DNA of 54,517 nucleotides from Candidatus Poribacteria bacterium (GCA_022827055.1 JAJDTR010000112.1:1-54517); one strand, 5' to 3'; counted from the stretch's first letter, positions 35,042 to 44,380 are shown. Notes: a model not told the origin generated them from the letters alone. Made by a program: numbers and translations.

Positions 35042-35191
35042 ATGTCTAAGGTAAAATCCGAACTCATTCAACGAATCGACGAAGTGGAAGCTCGCTTCAA
35101 TGCCCGTATGGACGAGCTAGATGTTCGTCTCAACACTGTTGAGTCTCGTTGGATTGGCATACTAATCATCGCACTTGCTCGGTTTATTTGA
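35042..35191 (+). CDS. Small coiled-coil plus membrane-segment protein
   Basis: 49 residues, starting MSKVKSELIQRIDEVEARFN. A charged heptad-like helix (IDEVEARFNARMDELDVRLN, then TVESR) is followed by a hydrophobic end (WIGILIIALARFI). This layout is typical of small coiled-coil/transmembrane proteins that are often encoded near toxin or phage remnants. GGAAAG precedes the ATG. The C-terminus is abrupt, so it may be truncated from a longer protein. No homologue recognised. It lies between the repeat block and hisC. Confidence 0.5.
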   Translation: MSKVKSELIQRIDEVEARFNARMDELDVRLNTVESRWIGILIIALARFI

Positions 35192-35374
35192 TCGTAAAAG
35201 CGGAAATTCGTGCAAATACCTTCCCGAACTCCCCTCTTTCGATTCCGCTCCTTTATGTTTTTCAAAGCGTTGCACTTTTCCATTGGCAATGGTTTCACCC
35301 CAAGAAATCTGCCCTGGCGACGCTATATCTTGTAATTCAGGAGCGTGAAAGTGTCGTTCCATGGACTTATAACT

Positions 35375-36469
35375 ATGCCATTCGACCTAACCAAACTTGT
35401 CCGCCCAGAGATCGCCGAGATGGACGCCTATACCCCAATCCTGCCATTCGATGTCCTGAGCAAGCGGCTTGGCAGATCGGCCGACGAGATAATCAAACTC
35501 GACGCCAACGAGAACCCCTACGGCCCATCGCCGCGCATCTACGAAGCGCTGGCAAACGAACGCTACTATCACATCTACCCCGACCCCGGCAACAATGTGC
35601 TCCGGGAGGCGCTGAGTCGATATTTGAGCATAGACAAATCGCGCATCATGGTAGGACACGGCGCCGACGAGCTGATTGATCTTATCATGCGCCTTCTTAT
35701 CCAACCAGGTGATGTCGTCATTGATTGTCCACCCACTTTCGGCATGTACAGCTTCGATACCGGTCTCAACGGCGGGGTTCTGACGAACATTTCCCGCAGG
35801 CCAGACTTCTCTGTTGACGTCAACGCCATCACGTCAACAATCGCGAAATCGCCAAACGCCAAGCTGATTTTTCTGACTTGTCCCAACAACCCCGACGGGG
35901 GCGTCTTGAGCGACGATGATCTGAGGCGGTTGCTTGACCTGCCCATCGCCGTGATCCTTGACGAAGCATACGTCGAGTTTCACGGAATCAGCCGCGTCAA
36001 CTGGGTGACGGAACATGAGAATCTCATCGTTTTGCGCACCTTCAGCAAATGGGCGGGGTTGGCGGGATTGCGCGTAGGATACGGCGTTTTCCCCGAAGCG
36101 GTCATGCCGCAACTATGGAAAATCAAACAGCCGTATAATGTCAACGTGGCTGGCACCGTGGCGGCGTTGGAATCTCTGAACGACGCCGAGCATTTGATGG
36201 GAACGGTGGGAAAGATTGTCGAGGAACGCGAGCGGTTGTACCGGGAATTAAATCAACTTGATTTCCTGCGGCCCTATCCGAGCCGGGCGAATTTCATTTT
36301 GTGCCGCGTGGTCAATCGGGATGCCCGTCAACTCAAGCTGGACCTCGAAGGGAAGGGTATCCTAGTACGCTATTTCAGCAAACCCGGTTTGACCGACCAT
36401 ATCCGCATCAGCATTGGTCGCCCCGATCAAACGGACGTGCTCCTAGCCGCCTTCAGCGAGTTGCGATGA
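35375..36469 (+). CDS. hisC: Histidinol-phosphate aminotransferase
   Basis: 364 residues from ATG 35375. A GTG at 35351 has a better-placed AGGAG and would add eight residues; the ATG fits the usual HisC N-terminus (LVRPEIAEMDAYTP). Class I/II aminotransferase features: LDANENPYGPSPRI, GHGADELIDLI, CPNNPDG (Asn171), LDEAYVEF (Asp196), and the PLP lysine Lys225 in RTFSKWAGLAGLRVGYG. It converts imidazole-acetol phosphate to histidinol phosphate. No other his gene is nearby. It converges on ispH across a 66-nt gap almost filled by a palindrome. Confidence 0.9.
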   Translation: MPFDLTKLVRPEIAEMDAYTPILPFDVLSKRLGRSADEIIKLDANENPYGPSPRIYEALANERYYHIYPDPGNNVLREALSRYLSIDKSRIMVGHGADELIDLIMRLLIQPGDVVIDCPPTFGMYSFDTGLNGGVLTNISRRPDFSVDVNAITSTIAKSPNAKLIFLTCPNNPDGGVLSDDDLRRLLDLPIAVILDEAYVEFHGISRVNWVTEHENLIVLRTFSKWAGLAGLRVGYGVFPEAVMPQLWKIKQPYNVNVAGTVAALESLNDAEHLMGTVGKIVEERERLYRELNQLDFLRPYPSRANFILCRVVNRDARQLKLDLEGKGILVRYFSKPGLTDHIRISIGRPDQTDVLLAAFSELR

Positions 36470-36473
36470 GTGC

Positions 36474-36528
36474 GTAGGAGCGATCTCCGAATCGCGACCT
36501 ATCGTCGGGAATCGCAATTCCCTCCTAC
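36474..36528. repeat. Two-arm GTAGG palindrome between hisC and ispH
   Basis: GTAGGAG and CTCCTAC form the outer ends. The left arm is GCGAT / CTCCGA / ATCGC; the right arm reads GGGAATCGCAATTCCC, itself a palindrome. It fills the gap between convergent genes and probably also terminates both. Confidence 0.75.
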
Positions 36529-36535
36529 AAACGAC

Positions 36536-37786
36536 TCACGCAGGCAACTCCTCCTGATAAGCCGCCATGACGAAGTCTACCGAGCGCGCCGCCGGAAACC
36601 AAGACACAATCTTGTGGAGGGTTTCATCAAGGAGGGAGTCTGGGCAGGACGCGCCCGCCGTCAGTACAACATCAATCGGCGATCCGTCTCTGGAATCCAA
36701 CGGAAGCCAATCGGTTGTCACACTAACGGACCTAGTGTGAATGTTCAGGTGACGGATGCGCTTCGCCGAACTCATCTCGTCCGCATCGCAGATGAAGTAC
36801 GTCGGCATTCGCTCCTCGCATAGTTCCACGAGGTGACTGGTATTCGAGGAATTGTAGCCGCCGACGACGACTGCGACATCGCCCCCGTCTTCGATCAGCG
36901 CCACCGTGGCGTCCTGATTCTCCTTTGTTGCGTAGCAGAGCGTGTCGTTTGTGTCGGCAAAGTGTTCGTCGATGTCTCGTTCGCCGTACCGTGCTATCAT
37001 TGCCTGCCGGAGCAGTTCGGCGATTGCCTGAGTCTCCGTGGCGAGCATCGTTGTCTGGTTTACGACGCCGACGCGTTGGAGATGTCTGTCCGGATCAAAA
37101 TCCGGAGAGTGCCGATCAGCAAAATATTCGTAGAAATATTCTGTTGACGCCTCTTGGCGTATCACACGCGCAAGCTGTTTCGCCTCCTCCAAATCGCGGA
37201 CGATCACGACGGGTGCCTCCGCCTTTGCGTGAGAAAATGTCGCGCGCGTCTCCTCATGGTGGCGCTTGCCATGCACGACAACCGTATAATTCAGGCTGCC
37301 GATATCGTAACTCTTCTTCCAAACCTTCTCGACAAACGGGCAGGTGGTGTTGAAGGCGTAAGGGTCGATTCCTCGCTGCGCCAACTCCTCCTGAATCTCC
37401 AACGTGGTACCGAATGCCGGCACAATAACGATGTCGTCCGGGGTCAGATGGTCGAAAGGAATAAGCTGCTGCCCCGAGGTATCACAGAGGAACTGTATCC
37501 CCCGCCGACGCAAATCTTCGTTCACGCGAGGATTATGTATCATCTCCGATAGCAAGAATATCTGCTTTTCCGGATTATCCTCCAATGCCCGGTAAGCGAT
37601 TTCGATCGCATTTTCGACGCCGTAGCAGAACCCGAAGTGCCGCGAAATCTTGAACCGAACCGGTCCGAAATCCAGCACCGACGGGGATAGATCCCGCTTG
37701 CGCGGATCCGTAATTTGCCGTGCCTTCTTTACCACGGAGATTACCGGGCTGCGATAGTAAATTGGAACATCAAATATCCTTGGCAT
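36536..37786 (-). CDS. ispH: 4-hydroxy-3-methylbut-2-enyl diphosphate reductase
   Basis: 416 residues from ATG 37786; a two-codon upstream TTG is less likely. The three iron-sulfur cysteines are in place: HFGFCYGVENAI (about Cys54), NTTCPFVEKVW and AGASCPDSLL. Substrate histidines are in EMIHNPRVN and VVHGKRHHEETRA. It is of the long plant/cyanobacterial type (~400 residues) rather than the ~315-residue E. coli type, with an N-terminal extension and an insertion around EYFADRHSPDFDPDRH. Last step of the MEP isoprenoid pathway. Single gene. Confidence 0.92.
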   Translation of the reverse strand: MPRIFDVPIYYRSPVISVVKKARQITDPRKRDLSPSVLDFGPVRFKISRHFGFCYGVENAIEIAYRALEDNPEKQIFLLSEMIHNPRVNEDLRRRGIQFLCDTSGQQLIPFDHLTPDDIVIVPAFGTTLEIQEELAQRGIDPYAFNTTCPFVEKVWKKSYDIGSLNYTVVVHGKRHHEETRATFSHAKAEAPVVIVRDLEEAKQLARVIRQEASTEYFYEYFADRHSPDFDPDRHLQRVGVVNQTTMLATETQAIAELLRQAMIARYGERDIDEHFADTNDTLCYATKENQDATVALIEDGGDVAVVVGGYNSSNTSHLVELCEERMPTYFICDADEMSSAKRIRHLNIHTRSVSVTTDWLPLDSRDGSPIDVVLTAGASCPDSLLDETLHKIVSWFPAARSVDFVMAAYQEELPA

Positions 37787-37835
37787 AATCAACAAACTCT
37801 AGGAGGGTGGATACCGCCTTATTTTCTTATGTGGG

Positions 37836-37854
37836 ACGGGCATCTTGCCCCGAC
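37836..37854. repeat. Decayed GTAGG-type hairpin
   Basis: ACGGGC / ATCTT / GCCCCGA resembles the GCGGGGC/ATCTT hairpins in the MITEs, with one mismatch and a bulge. It is in the gap between ispH and the AIR-synthase-like gene. Confidence 0.45.
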
Positions 37855-37897
37855 GTGCTGCCTTCGAGATGCCATAGTTCCCGCCGGCATGAATCCT

Positions 37898-38911
37898 TCA
37901 TTCCGTAGTATCGAAAATCTTCGTAATCTCGTCACTCTCGAAGATTGGAAGCGGCTGACGCTCCCCATTTTCCTTCTCAAGCCAAACACCTTCGTCAGGA
38001 GCCTGGAACTCGCCGATTACATCCGAGTCAATCCCCTCTTTGCCGAGCGCATCCACAATCTCGCGTGTCCCTGTGGGCGCCGCGGCAATCAGCAACGCAC
38101 CCGAAGAGATGACACCCAACGGATTCAACTCAAATTCCGTACAAAGCGCCCGCGCCTCTTCGGAGAGAAATAGTTGCTTCTCCCGGACAACCGCTCCGAG
38201 TCGTGCGGCTCGGCACAGCTCATGAACTGCCGTTGCAACCCCGCCCTCCGTCGGATCGTGCATGGCATGGACGGCCCCGGAACCCGCCGCTGCCAGCGCA
38301 TCCTTCAGAACCGAGATTCCGGGAGAGGTGAGGTGCTCCTTCGCCCGCGCGAGAAAGGCGCCGGAATACTTGCCCGCCAGTTCCGATTCGCGCTCGCGAG
38401 CGATGATCGAGGTTGCCTCAATCCCGAGCCCTTTTGTAAGGATAAGGTCATCCCCTTCTTGAGCCCCCGAGGACAAAATTAATTTCGCCTTCATCACCTC
38501 GCCGAGCATCTGTCCGACGACAATCGGCCGATCCAAGCCATGCGTAACCTCCGTATGCCCGCCGCACAACGCGATGTCGAAGTGTTCGCAAGCGCTGGCA
38601 ATCTGCGCCATAATGTTCGAAACGAGATCCTCGGTGGCATAACGCTCCGGTAATAGAATCGTCACCAACAGCCATTTCGGAACCGCTCCCATCGCCGCGA
38701 TATCATTGCTATTGACGCAGACAAGGTACCAACCGATTTCATCGGTCGCAAACGTGATTGGGTCGGTCTTGGCTACGAGGCAGGTTTCGCCGAAGTCGAT
38801 GACAGCCGCATCCTCTCCGACCCGTGCGCCTACGATGACACGGGAATCACGTTCGGAGTCGGGAAGGATGCTTTCCAGGAAATCGAGTTTTAGCTTTCCA
38901 ACCGGAAGCAT
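37898..38911 (-). CDS. AIR-synthase-superfamily protein (HypE/ThiL-like)
   Basis: 337 residues. PurM/HypE-type ATP-binding fold: GEDAAVIDFGETCLVAKTDP, CVNSNDIAAMGAVPKWLL, GGHTEVTHGLDRPIVVG, HDPTEGGVATAVHELC, PLGVISSGALLIAA. It lacks the C-terminal cysteine motif of HypE that accepts the carbamoyl group, and no hyp genes are near. It is therefore more likely a relative of unknown substrate that phosphorylates or dehydrates an amide-like group. Single gene on the - strand. Confidence 0.8.
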   Translation of the reverse strand: MLPVGKLKLDFLESILPDSERDSRVIVGARVGEDAAVIDFGETCLVAKTDPITFATDEIGWYLVCVNSNDIAAMGAVPKWLLVTILLPERYATEDLVSNIMAQIASACEHFDIALCGGHTEVTHGLDRPIVVGQMLGEVMKAKLILSSGAQEGDDLILTKGLGIEATSIIARERESELAGKYSGAFLARAKEHLTSPGISVLKDALAAAGSGAVHAMHDPTEGGVATAVHELCRAARLGAVVREKQLFLSEEARALCTEFELNPLGVISSGALLIAAAPTGTREIVDALGKEGIDSDVIGEFQAPDEGVWLEKENGERQPLPIFESDEITKIFDTTE

Positions 38912-39498
38912 ACGTCGAAGTTGATTGAGTGGTGGTTGACGGCTCTCAAGAGGGTCGCCGGAGAGGATGGATGTGTTCGGATAGAGGTCTATGCGCTAAG
39001 GATGCGGCGGCCCTTTTGTCTTCGCCGCGCGAGGATTTTTCGGCCGTTCCTATTGGACATGCGTATCCGAAATCCCATTTTGTTTTTTCTCTTGCGATTA
39101 TGAGGCTGAAATGTACGTTTCACGAGGGGCTCCTTTCGAAAAATGTGCCTGCAAAAAGCCAACGAATGATAGTCTATTCACGGCGAGTTTGTCAAGTCTT
39201 TTACCAACAGCCGCTCTACAAACCTACTGGTAGGAGGGAATTCCGATTCCCGATTTTTCAGCAATTGGCGATTGTCGCGATTCGGAGATCGCTCCTACAA
39301 TGCCCGCCTAGCGTGGATTTGTCAACTTGTGAATCAGCCCAATTTACCGAAGCGGCGACTGAATCTACGTTACATTGACAGAACATTCGACCTGGGCAGT
39401 CCCGACCACTTTTTTCCAATTTTGATGTTGCCCAAAATCTCGTTTCGTGCTATACTTAGTTGTTTACATTTAGAGGATTTGGATACGGTGACGAATTC
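38912..39498. other. Gap upstream of the origin region
   Basis: No gene seen. It contains the two-arm palindrome at 39230-39298. The remainder is ordinary AT-moderate DNA leading into the first DnaA-box cluster. Confidence 0.5.
39230..39298. repeat. Two-arm GTAGG palindrome, reverse order
   Basis: GTAGGAGGGAATTCCGATTC at the left and GATCGCTCCTAC at the right. It is the same two arms as at 36474-36528 in the opposite orientation, with a longer spacer (about 20 nt). Confidence 0.75.
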
Positions 39499-39673
39499 GT
39501 GGATAGGTTGTGGATAACTTGTGGAAAACCTAGATTCTGAGCCTATTTTGCCTACCTCTGCCCGAATTTCTACAGTCGCTACACATCCCCTCCATTCAGG
39601 TTTCACGGCATCTTGAATTCCTAAATCTCGACGGCAGATAATTGTGGATGGGTTGTGGATAACTTGTGGATAT
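39499..39673 (+). other. DnaA-box cluster upstream of dnaA
   Basis: Two perfect TGTGGATAA boxes (39509-39517 and 39654-39662) with close variants beside each: CGTGGATAG (39499), TGTGGAAAA (39520), TGTGGATGG (39643) and TGTGGATAT (39665). All are in one orientation. Part of a bipartite origin or of DnaA autoregulation. Confidence 0.85.
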
Positions 39674-39717
39674 CGCGTCGATTTCTCCTCGATTCACCAG
39701 CCGACAGAATACCTAAC

Positions 39718-39746
39718 TTGACATAAGTTTTGCGGCACGCTGTACC
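39718..39746 (+). promoter_or_regulatory. Possible sigma-70 promoter of dnaA
   Basis: TTGACA at 39718-39723 and TGTACC at 39741-39746, 17 nt apart, 68 nt upstream of the dnaA start and just after the DnaA boxes. The -10 is weak. Confidence 0.35.
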
Positions 39747-39813
39747 CCTTTGCACTTCCGCGTGACAGTATCCGCACGAACCCTATCACCACTCTGCTTT
39801 AGGAATAATCATT

Positions 39814-41181
39814 ATGCGGCATACTCCCGATAAAATCTGGACAGAAATACTGTCTGACCTCAGCGACACGGCACGTGACGATGTTTACCTGCGTCAAGCT
39901 AAACCGACGGATTTGACCGATAGCATACTAACTGTCACCGTTCCTGCAACTTTGGCAAAAGACCAGATAGAATCTCGATTTTCGACGGATATTAACAGCG
40001 CTCTAAAAAAATCGGTTGGTCAAAGCGGTAGCCTTAATATACAGGTTACCGAACCCGATCCTCAACCGCGTCCAAGCACCAGCTCAGCGAGTTCAACGGG
40101 TTCCGACAGCGCGGCATTACCTGCGGATTCCCCAGATTCATCCGGCGGCGCAACCTTAAATTCGCGATACACCTTTGACCGGTTTGTCATTGGAACCAAT
40201 AACCGCTTGAGCCATGCTGCCGCGGTGGCAGCCTCGGAGAATCCGGGGGAAGTTTACAACCCTTTATTCTTCTGCGGCGGTGTAGGACTTGGAAAAACCC
40301 ATCTGCTTCATGCCATCGGGAATCGGGTTCACGAAATTCATCCGGAACTCAAAGTGCTCTACGTGACCTCCGAAACCTTCATGAACGAGTATATCGATTC
40401 TATCATCGTTCGTACCACCTCCCAAGATTTTCGAGGCAAATACCGGACTGCCGATGTACTCCTCATTGACGACATTCAATTCCTGCAGCGAAAAGACGGG
40501 ACACAGGAGGAATTCTTTCACACCTTCAATGAATTGCACCAAAACTCCAATCAGGTTGTGATGACGAGTGATCGGCCGCCTAAGAACCTCGAAGCGGTCG
40601 AGGAAAGACTGCGTTCCCGCTTCGAGTGGGGCATGGTGGCCGAAATCAGTACTCCGCAATTTGAAACGCGTGTTGCCATACTTCGCCAAAAATGCGAGGA
40701 TCACGGATTCGATTCCGTTCCTGATCCGGTGTTGAACGCCATCGCTGACATCGGGCAAACCAACATACGCGAACTTGAGGGCGCCTTGCTCAGGCTGGTC
40801 ACCGAAGCCGGGATCTTCAATGAAGAATTAACCGATGAGTTCGCCTATAGGGTACTCGGCAATCACACGGGGCCGCCGTCCAAACCTGGCCACTCCGCAA
40901 TCACGGCGGAGGATATCTTAAAAGCGGTGGCATCCTATTACCGCGTCAAAGTCTCGGACCTAAAATCTGCCAAACGAACCAAACAGTTGGCTTTCCCCAG
41001 ACAAATTGGTATGTATCTCTGCCGCACGTTGACCGGTCTCTCCTTTGCCGAAATTGCCGCCGCTTGTGGCAGGAGGGACCACACGACAGTTATGCACGCT
41101 TGTAATCAAATTGCAGATGCAATTCAACGAGATTCAGAGCTAAAGCAGACTGTCAACTTCTTGATTGAAGATTTGAAATAA
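39814..41181 (+). CDS. dnaA: Chromosomal replication initiator DnaA
   Basis: 455 residues, ATG with AGGA about 10 nt upstream. N-terminal domain I (KIWTEILSDLSD), a Ser/Pro-rich linker (domain II), then the AAA+ domain with Walker A GGVGLGKTHLL (about 154-164) and Walker B LLIDDIQF. The C-terminal domain IV carries the DnaA signature GRRDHTTVMHACNQI. It binds the DnaA boxes on both sides and opens the origin. First gene of the canonical dnaA-dnaN-recF-dciA-gyrB-gyrA order. Confidence 0.97.
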   Translation: MRHTPDKIWTEILSDLSDTARDDVYLRQAKPTDLTDSILTVTVPATLAKDQIESRFSTDINSALKKSVGQSGSLNIQVTEPDPQPRPSTSSASSTGSDSAALPADSPDSSGGATLNSRYTFDRFVIGTNNRLSHAAAVAASENPGEVYNPLFFCGGVGLGKTHLLHAIGNRVHEIHPELKVLYVTSETFMNEYIDSIIVRTTSQDFRGKYRTADVLLIDDIQFLQRKDGTQEEFFHTFNELHQNSNQVVMTSDRPPKNLEAVEERLRSRFEWGMVAEISTPQFETRVAILRQKCEDHGFDSVPDPVLNAIADIGQTNIRELEGALLRLVTEAGIFNEELTDEFAYRVLGNHTGPPSKPGHSAITAEDILKAVASYYRVKVSDLKSAKRTKQLAFPRQIGMYLCRTLTGLSFAEIAAACGRRDHTTVMHACNQIADAIQRDSELKQTVNFLIEDLK

Positions 41182-41207
41182 TATATGCGAAAACCTGGAG
41201 ATGACTA

Positions 41208-41235
41208 ACCCAATTTGCTACCAATAGTTGGGTTT
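41208..41235 (+). terminator. Possible dnaA terminator
   Basis: AACCCAA (41208-41214) and TTGGGTT (41229-41235) can pair across a 14-nt loop 27 nt after the dnaA stop. No U-tract, so weak. Confidence 0.3.
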
Positions 41236-41377
41236 GCGTGTTTTCGCGTGTTATATGGCAATCGGCGAGTTGGATAGTTGAGTATATGGGACCTGACGGG
41301 AAAGGAATTGGATTTTCCATCCTTCCAATCTTCTCGGTCATAAACGTTGAGATTGCTCAATCTGGGCTCATTGTTAC

Positions 41378-41551
41378 TGTGGATAACTTGTGGACAAATA
41401 TGTGGATAACTTGTGGTTTACCTGTGGGTAAATGTGGATAAGTTTCACCCAGTGGATGAGCTGTGGACAATTAGAAATTTAATCCACATCCAATCCACGA
41501 CTTCTATCCCAAATCCCATAAAGGATTCCGACGGTTGTCCACATATCCACA
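41378..41551. other. oriC DnaA-box array between dnaA and dnaN
   Basis: Three perfect TGTGGATAA boxes (41378, 41401, 41433) and variants TGTGGACAA (41389, 41462), TGTGGTTTA (41412), TGTGGGTAA (41423) in one orientation. TTGTCCACA (41535-41543) and ATATCCACA (41543-41551) follow in the opposite orientation, directly before the DnaA-trio. Confidence 0.9.
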
Positions 41552-41555
41552 TTCC

Positions 41556-41572
41556 CTACTACTATTACTAAT
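41556..41572 (-). promoter_or_regulatory. DnaA-trio and AT-rich unwinding region
   Basis: The top strand CTACTACTATTACTAAT means the bottom strand reads 3'-GAT GAT GAT AAT GAT-5', five consecutive DnaA-trios. It follows two DnaA boxes after a TTCC spacer, as in the Bacillus subtilis basal unwinding system. AT-rich DNA (about 41573-41610) continues to the dnaN leader. Confidence 0.75.
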
Positions 41573-41778
41573 CTGTTTATATTTTAGTCCCTATATTAGG
41601 AGTTAACTGCAAATCAGCATACAATCCAGCAGCAAAGCAATTCCAAAAATGTCTTAAAACCTAGCGAGGAATACCGTTGTACAACTCTGCAATTATCCCA
41701 TTTGTAGGTGTATGGAATGCTATGCAAGCGGGTCACTTTCCCGTGCATCAGAATATCGCAGTTTCCTAGGAGGAGACC

Positions 41779-42882
41779 ATGGAATTAGCCTTTACGAAAG
41801 ATGAACTATTAAGGTCCATTCAAATACTGCAAGGTGTTGCCGCCGGCAGAAACACCCTACCAATTCTCTCAAACGTGCTGGTTCGCGCCGCCGAGAATCG
41901 GATTGAGATGTCGGCAACCGACCTTGAGGTAGCTATAAAGCTCGTTGTTCCCGGCACTGTCTTTCAAGAGGGGGCAATTACCGTTTCTGCGAGGAAACTC
42001 GGTGAAGTTGTGCGTGAACTTCCTCCGGAGGAGATTAAATTTACGACGACAGAAAATCACCGCGTTGAATTGTCGTGCGGCGCCGGCGTCTATAAAATCA
42101 TCGGACTGTCCGATGACGAATTTCCGGAGACGGAGTCTATCCGAGGCGGTTTCTTTACGGTCGAAGCGGGGGTGATCCGATCGATGATTGAAAAAACCGA
42201 ATTCGCCGCTTCAACGGAGGAAACTCGGTATTTTCTAAATGGGCTTTATTTACATCTGACACCGGAGAGATCAGAGGTTGTGGCAACGGATGGGCGCCGT
42301 CTCGCGGTGGCAACAAGCGGGCCCTTGGCTCCCGTTCCCGAGGAACCGGTCGGCGTTATTGTGCCATTGAAGGCTGTACGCGAGATTATGAGGACGTTTG
42401 AAGAATCTACCGAAGTGAAAATTTGCTTGCTCGAAAATCAAATTGTCTTCTCGGATGATGAGTCCACGCTGGCTTCTCGGTTGGTTGATGGGGAGTACCC
42501 GAAATACGAACAGATTATTCCCAAAGATCACGAACACCGGATAACTGTCAATGTGGAGAACCTGCTTAGTGCGACCCGACGTGTGGCTTTGTTAGCGAAT
42601 CCAAAAACCTTTTCTATTCGTTTTAATATAGAGGCAGATGAGATTGGTGTGTCGGCAAAAGCGCCGGACCTCGGCGAAGCGTACGAAACAGTCCCCGTCA
42701 ACAGCGGTAACGGCAGCTTGGAGGTTGCGTTTGACGCGCGTTTTCTTATTGACGCGTTGAGCCACATCGGTGCGGAAGAGGTCTTGATAGAATTCAAGGA
42801 TGCGCTCAGCGCAGCCGTACTGAAGCCCGTTGGCAAAGACGATCACCTTTGTCTAATCATGCCGATGCGGTTGGAATCGTAA
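41779..42882 (+). CDS. dnaN: DNA polymerase III beta sliding clamp
   Basis: 367 residues, ATG with TAGGAGGAG about 5 nt upstream. Family features: MELAFTKDELLRSIQILQGV, NTLPILSNVLVRA, the three-domain clamp, TDGRRLAVATS, and the C-terminal VLKPVGKDDHLCLIMPMRL, which ends in the conserved clamp C-terminus. It forms the dimeric processivity ring. Located after oriC, with recF 36 nt downstream. Confidence 0.97.
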   Translation: MELAFTKDELLRSIQILQGVAAGRNTLPILSNVLVRAAENRIEMSATDLEVAIKLVVPGTVFQEGAITVSARKLGEVVRELPPEEIKFTTTENHRVELSCGAGVYKIIGLSDDEFPETESIRGGFFTVEAGVIRSMIEKTEFAASTEETRYFLNGLYLHLTPERSEVVATDGRRLAVATSGPLAPVPEEPVGVIVPLKAVREIMRTFEESTEVKICLLENQIVFSDDESTLASRLVDGEYPKYEQIIPKDHEHRITVNVENLLSATRRVALLANPKTFSIRFNIEADEIGVSAKAPDLGEAYETVPVNSGNGSLEVAFDARFLIDALSHIGAEEVLIEFKDALSAAVLKPVGKDDHLCLIMPMRLES

Positions 42883-42918
42883 TTGTAGGTTCGAGTATCC
42901 GCTTTCGGAATTTCCTCC

Positions 42919-44136
42919 ATGCACCTGAGTCAGCTTGTTTTACGTAATTTCCGGAATTATGTTGATTGCGAAATTGACTTTCCGGGTCGAGTCAACCTGA
43001 TCACTGGCGGGAATGCCCAGGGCAAGACCAGCCTGTTAGAGGCAATCTATTTCCTAAGCACGGCAAAGTCTCACCGCGCCTATCCGAATGATGAACTCGT
43101 CCGCCATGACGAGAGTTGGTTTTATCTCAAGGGCATAATCGCGGCAAATTCGGATGTGGATAACGATGGGGCCGCTCCCGCTGAGACTACGCTCGAGGTC
43201 TCGAATCAACTGCAAGGGCAGAGACGATTCAAATTGAATGGCGATGTCCAACCGCGGCTGTCGCAGTGGTTGGGACAGTTTAAGGTGGTTTTCTTTTCGC
43301 CCGAATCTCTTGCGCTTGTCAAAGGCGCGCCATCAGACCGTCGTCGATTTATTGACCTCCTGCTATGCCAAATCGATGCCGCCTATCTAAAGCAACTTCA
43401 AGACTACCAACTCGTTCTCAAGCAGCGGAACGAACTGCTCAAGCAGATTCGCGGTAAGCAGGCAAATCCCGAGCAGTTGGATGCATGGGACAGTTTGCTG
43501 GTCGACCACGGGCTGTTTATCATACAAACCCGCTCACGTGTACTCAAGCAGTTGCAGTTTTATGCGGAAGAGAAGCATGCCGAGTTGACGGGTGACCACG
43601 AGCGAATCGAAATAAGATACCAAGCGTCTCCCCCCTTGAAAGGCCTAGTAACAGCGGATCAGGGTTCGTCCATAGCGGCGGGAGAGTTACTCGACAAATC
43701 CGACGCCCTTGTTCGATTCAGGACCGCTTTGGATGCCTCCCGACGGGTTGATATTTTGTATGGTACAACATCGGTTGGGCCCCACCGCGATAACTTTAGT
43801 TTAGTGCTGGAAACTCGGAAACAGGGGGTAACATTGCGTGAGGATGCGCGACCGTACGCCTCCCAGGGCCAACAGCGAACCATCGCGCTGACGCTAAAAT
43901 TGAGCGAATTGGAAGTGATTCGCCACACTACGGGCAAGACACCGATTGTGCTGCTCGACGATGTGGTTTCCGAGCTGGATGATAAACGCAGGGCGTTTCT
44001 GATGGACTTGTTAGGGCGTTTAAACGCCCAGACATTCATCACCTCGACGCAACGTGAGGTGCTGGATGGCCAGGTGGAGGACTGCACGGTTTTGACGATT
44101 GACAGCGGATCGATCCTCCAGCAAGAGATTCGCTGA
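42919..44136 (+). CDS. recF: DNA replication and repair protein RecF
   Basis: 405 residues. SMC-like ATPase with Walker A GGNAQGKTSLLEA (about 30-42), an ABC signature region YASQGQQRTIAL, and Walker B IVLLDDVVSELD. RecF loads RecA at gaps via RecOR. The third gene of the origin cluster. Confidence 0.95.
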   Translation: MHLSQLVLRNFRNYVDCEIDFPGRVNLITGGNAQGKTSLLEAIYFLSTAKSHRAYPNDELVRHDESWFYLKGIIAANSDVDNDGAAPAETTLEVSNQLQGQRRFKLNGDVQPRLSQWLGQFKVVFFSPESLALVKGAPSDRRRFIDLLLCQIDAAYLKQLQDYQLVLKQRNELLKQIRGKQANPEQLDAWDSLLVDHGLFIIQTRSRVLKQLQFYAEEKHAELTGDHERIEIRYQASPPLKGLVTADQGSSIAAGELLDKSDALVRFRTALDASRRVDILYGTTSVGPHRDNFSLVLETRKQGVTLREDARPYASQGQQRTIALTLKLSELEVIRHTTGKTPIVLLDDVVSELDDKRRAFLMDLLGRLNAQTFITSTQREVLDGQVEDCTVLTIDSGSILQQEIR

Positions 44137-44380
44137 ATTATTCCGAAGTACGCGGTTAATCACGCAATGTACTGGCGAGTACGATAGAATCCTCTCTCGG
44201 CGGCGTGACTTCCCGCCACGGAGAAAAGCGGAGACACGATTAGCTCTTGTCAAACGGCATGGGACTCGGCTGGCGTGCCATGCGGCACGGCTTTCTCGGG
44301 CAAAACAGTGATTTAGGCACCGAAGTCGGTGTTACAAACTTAACAGTGTGAGTCGTAAGTGTAAGGCGGGTGGGCATGAG

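Noticed and set aside
35149-35679. 176-residue + frame overlapping hisC
   Set aside because: It overlaps hisC in another frame; the product is Arg/Pro-rich shadow sequence with no motif.
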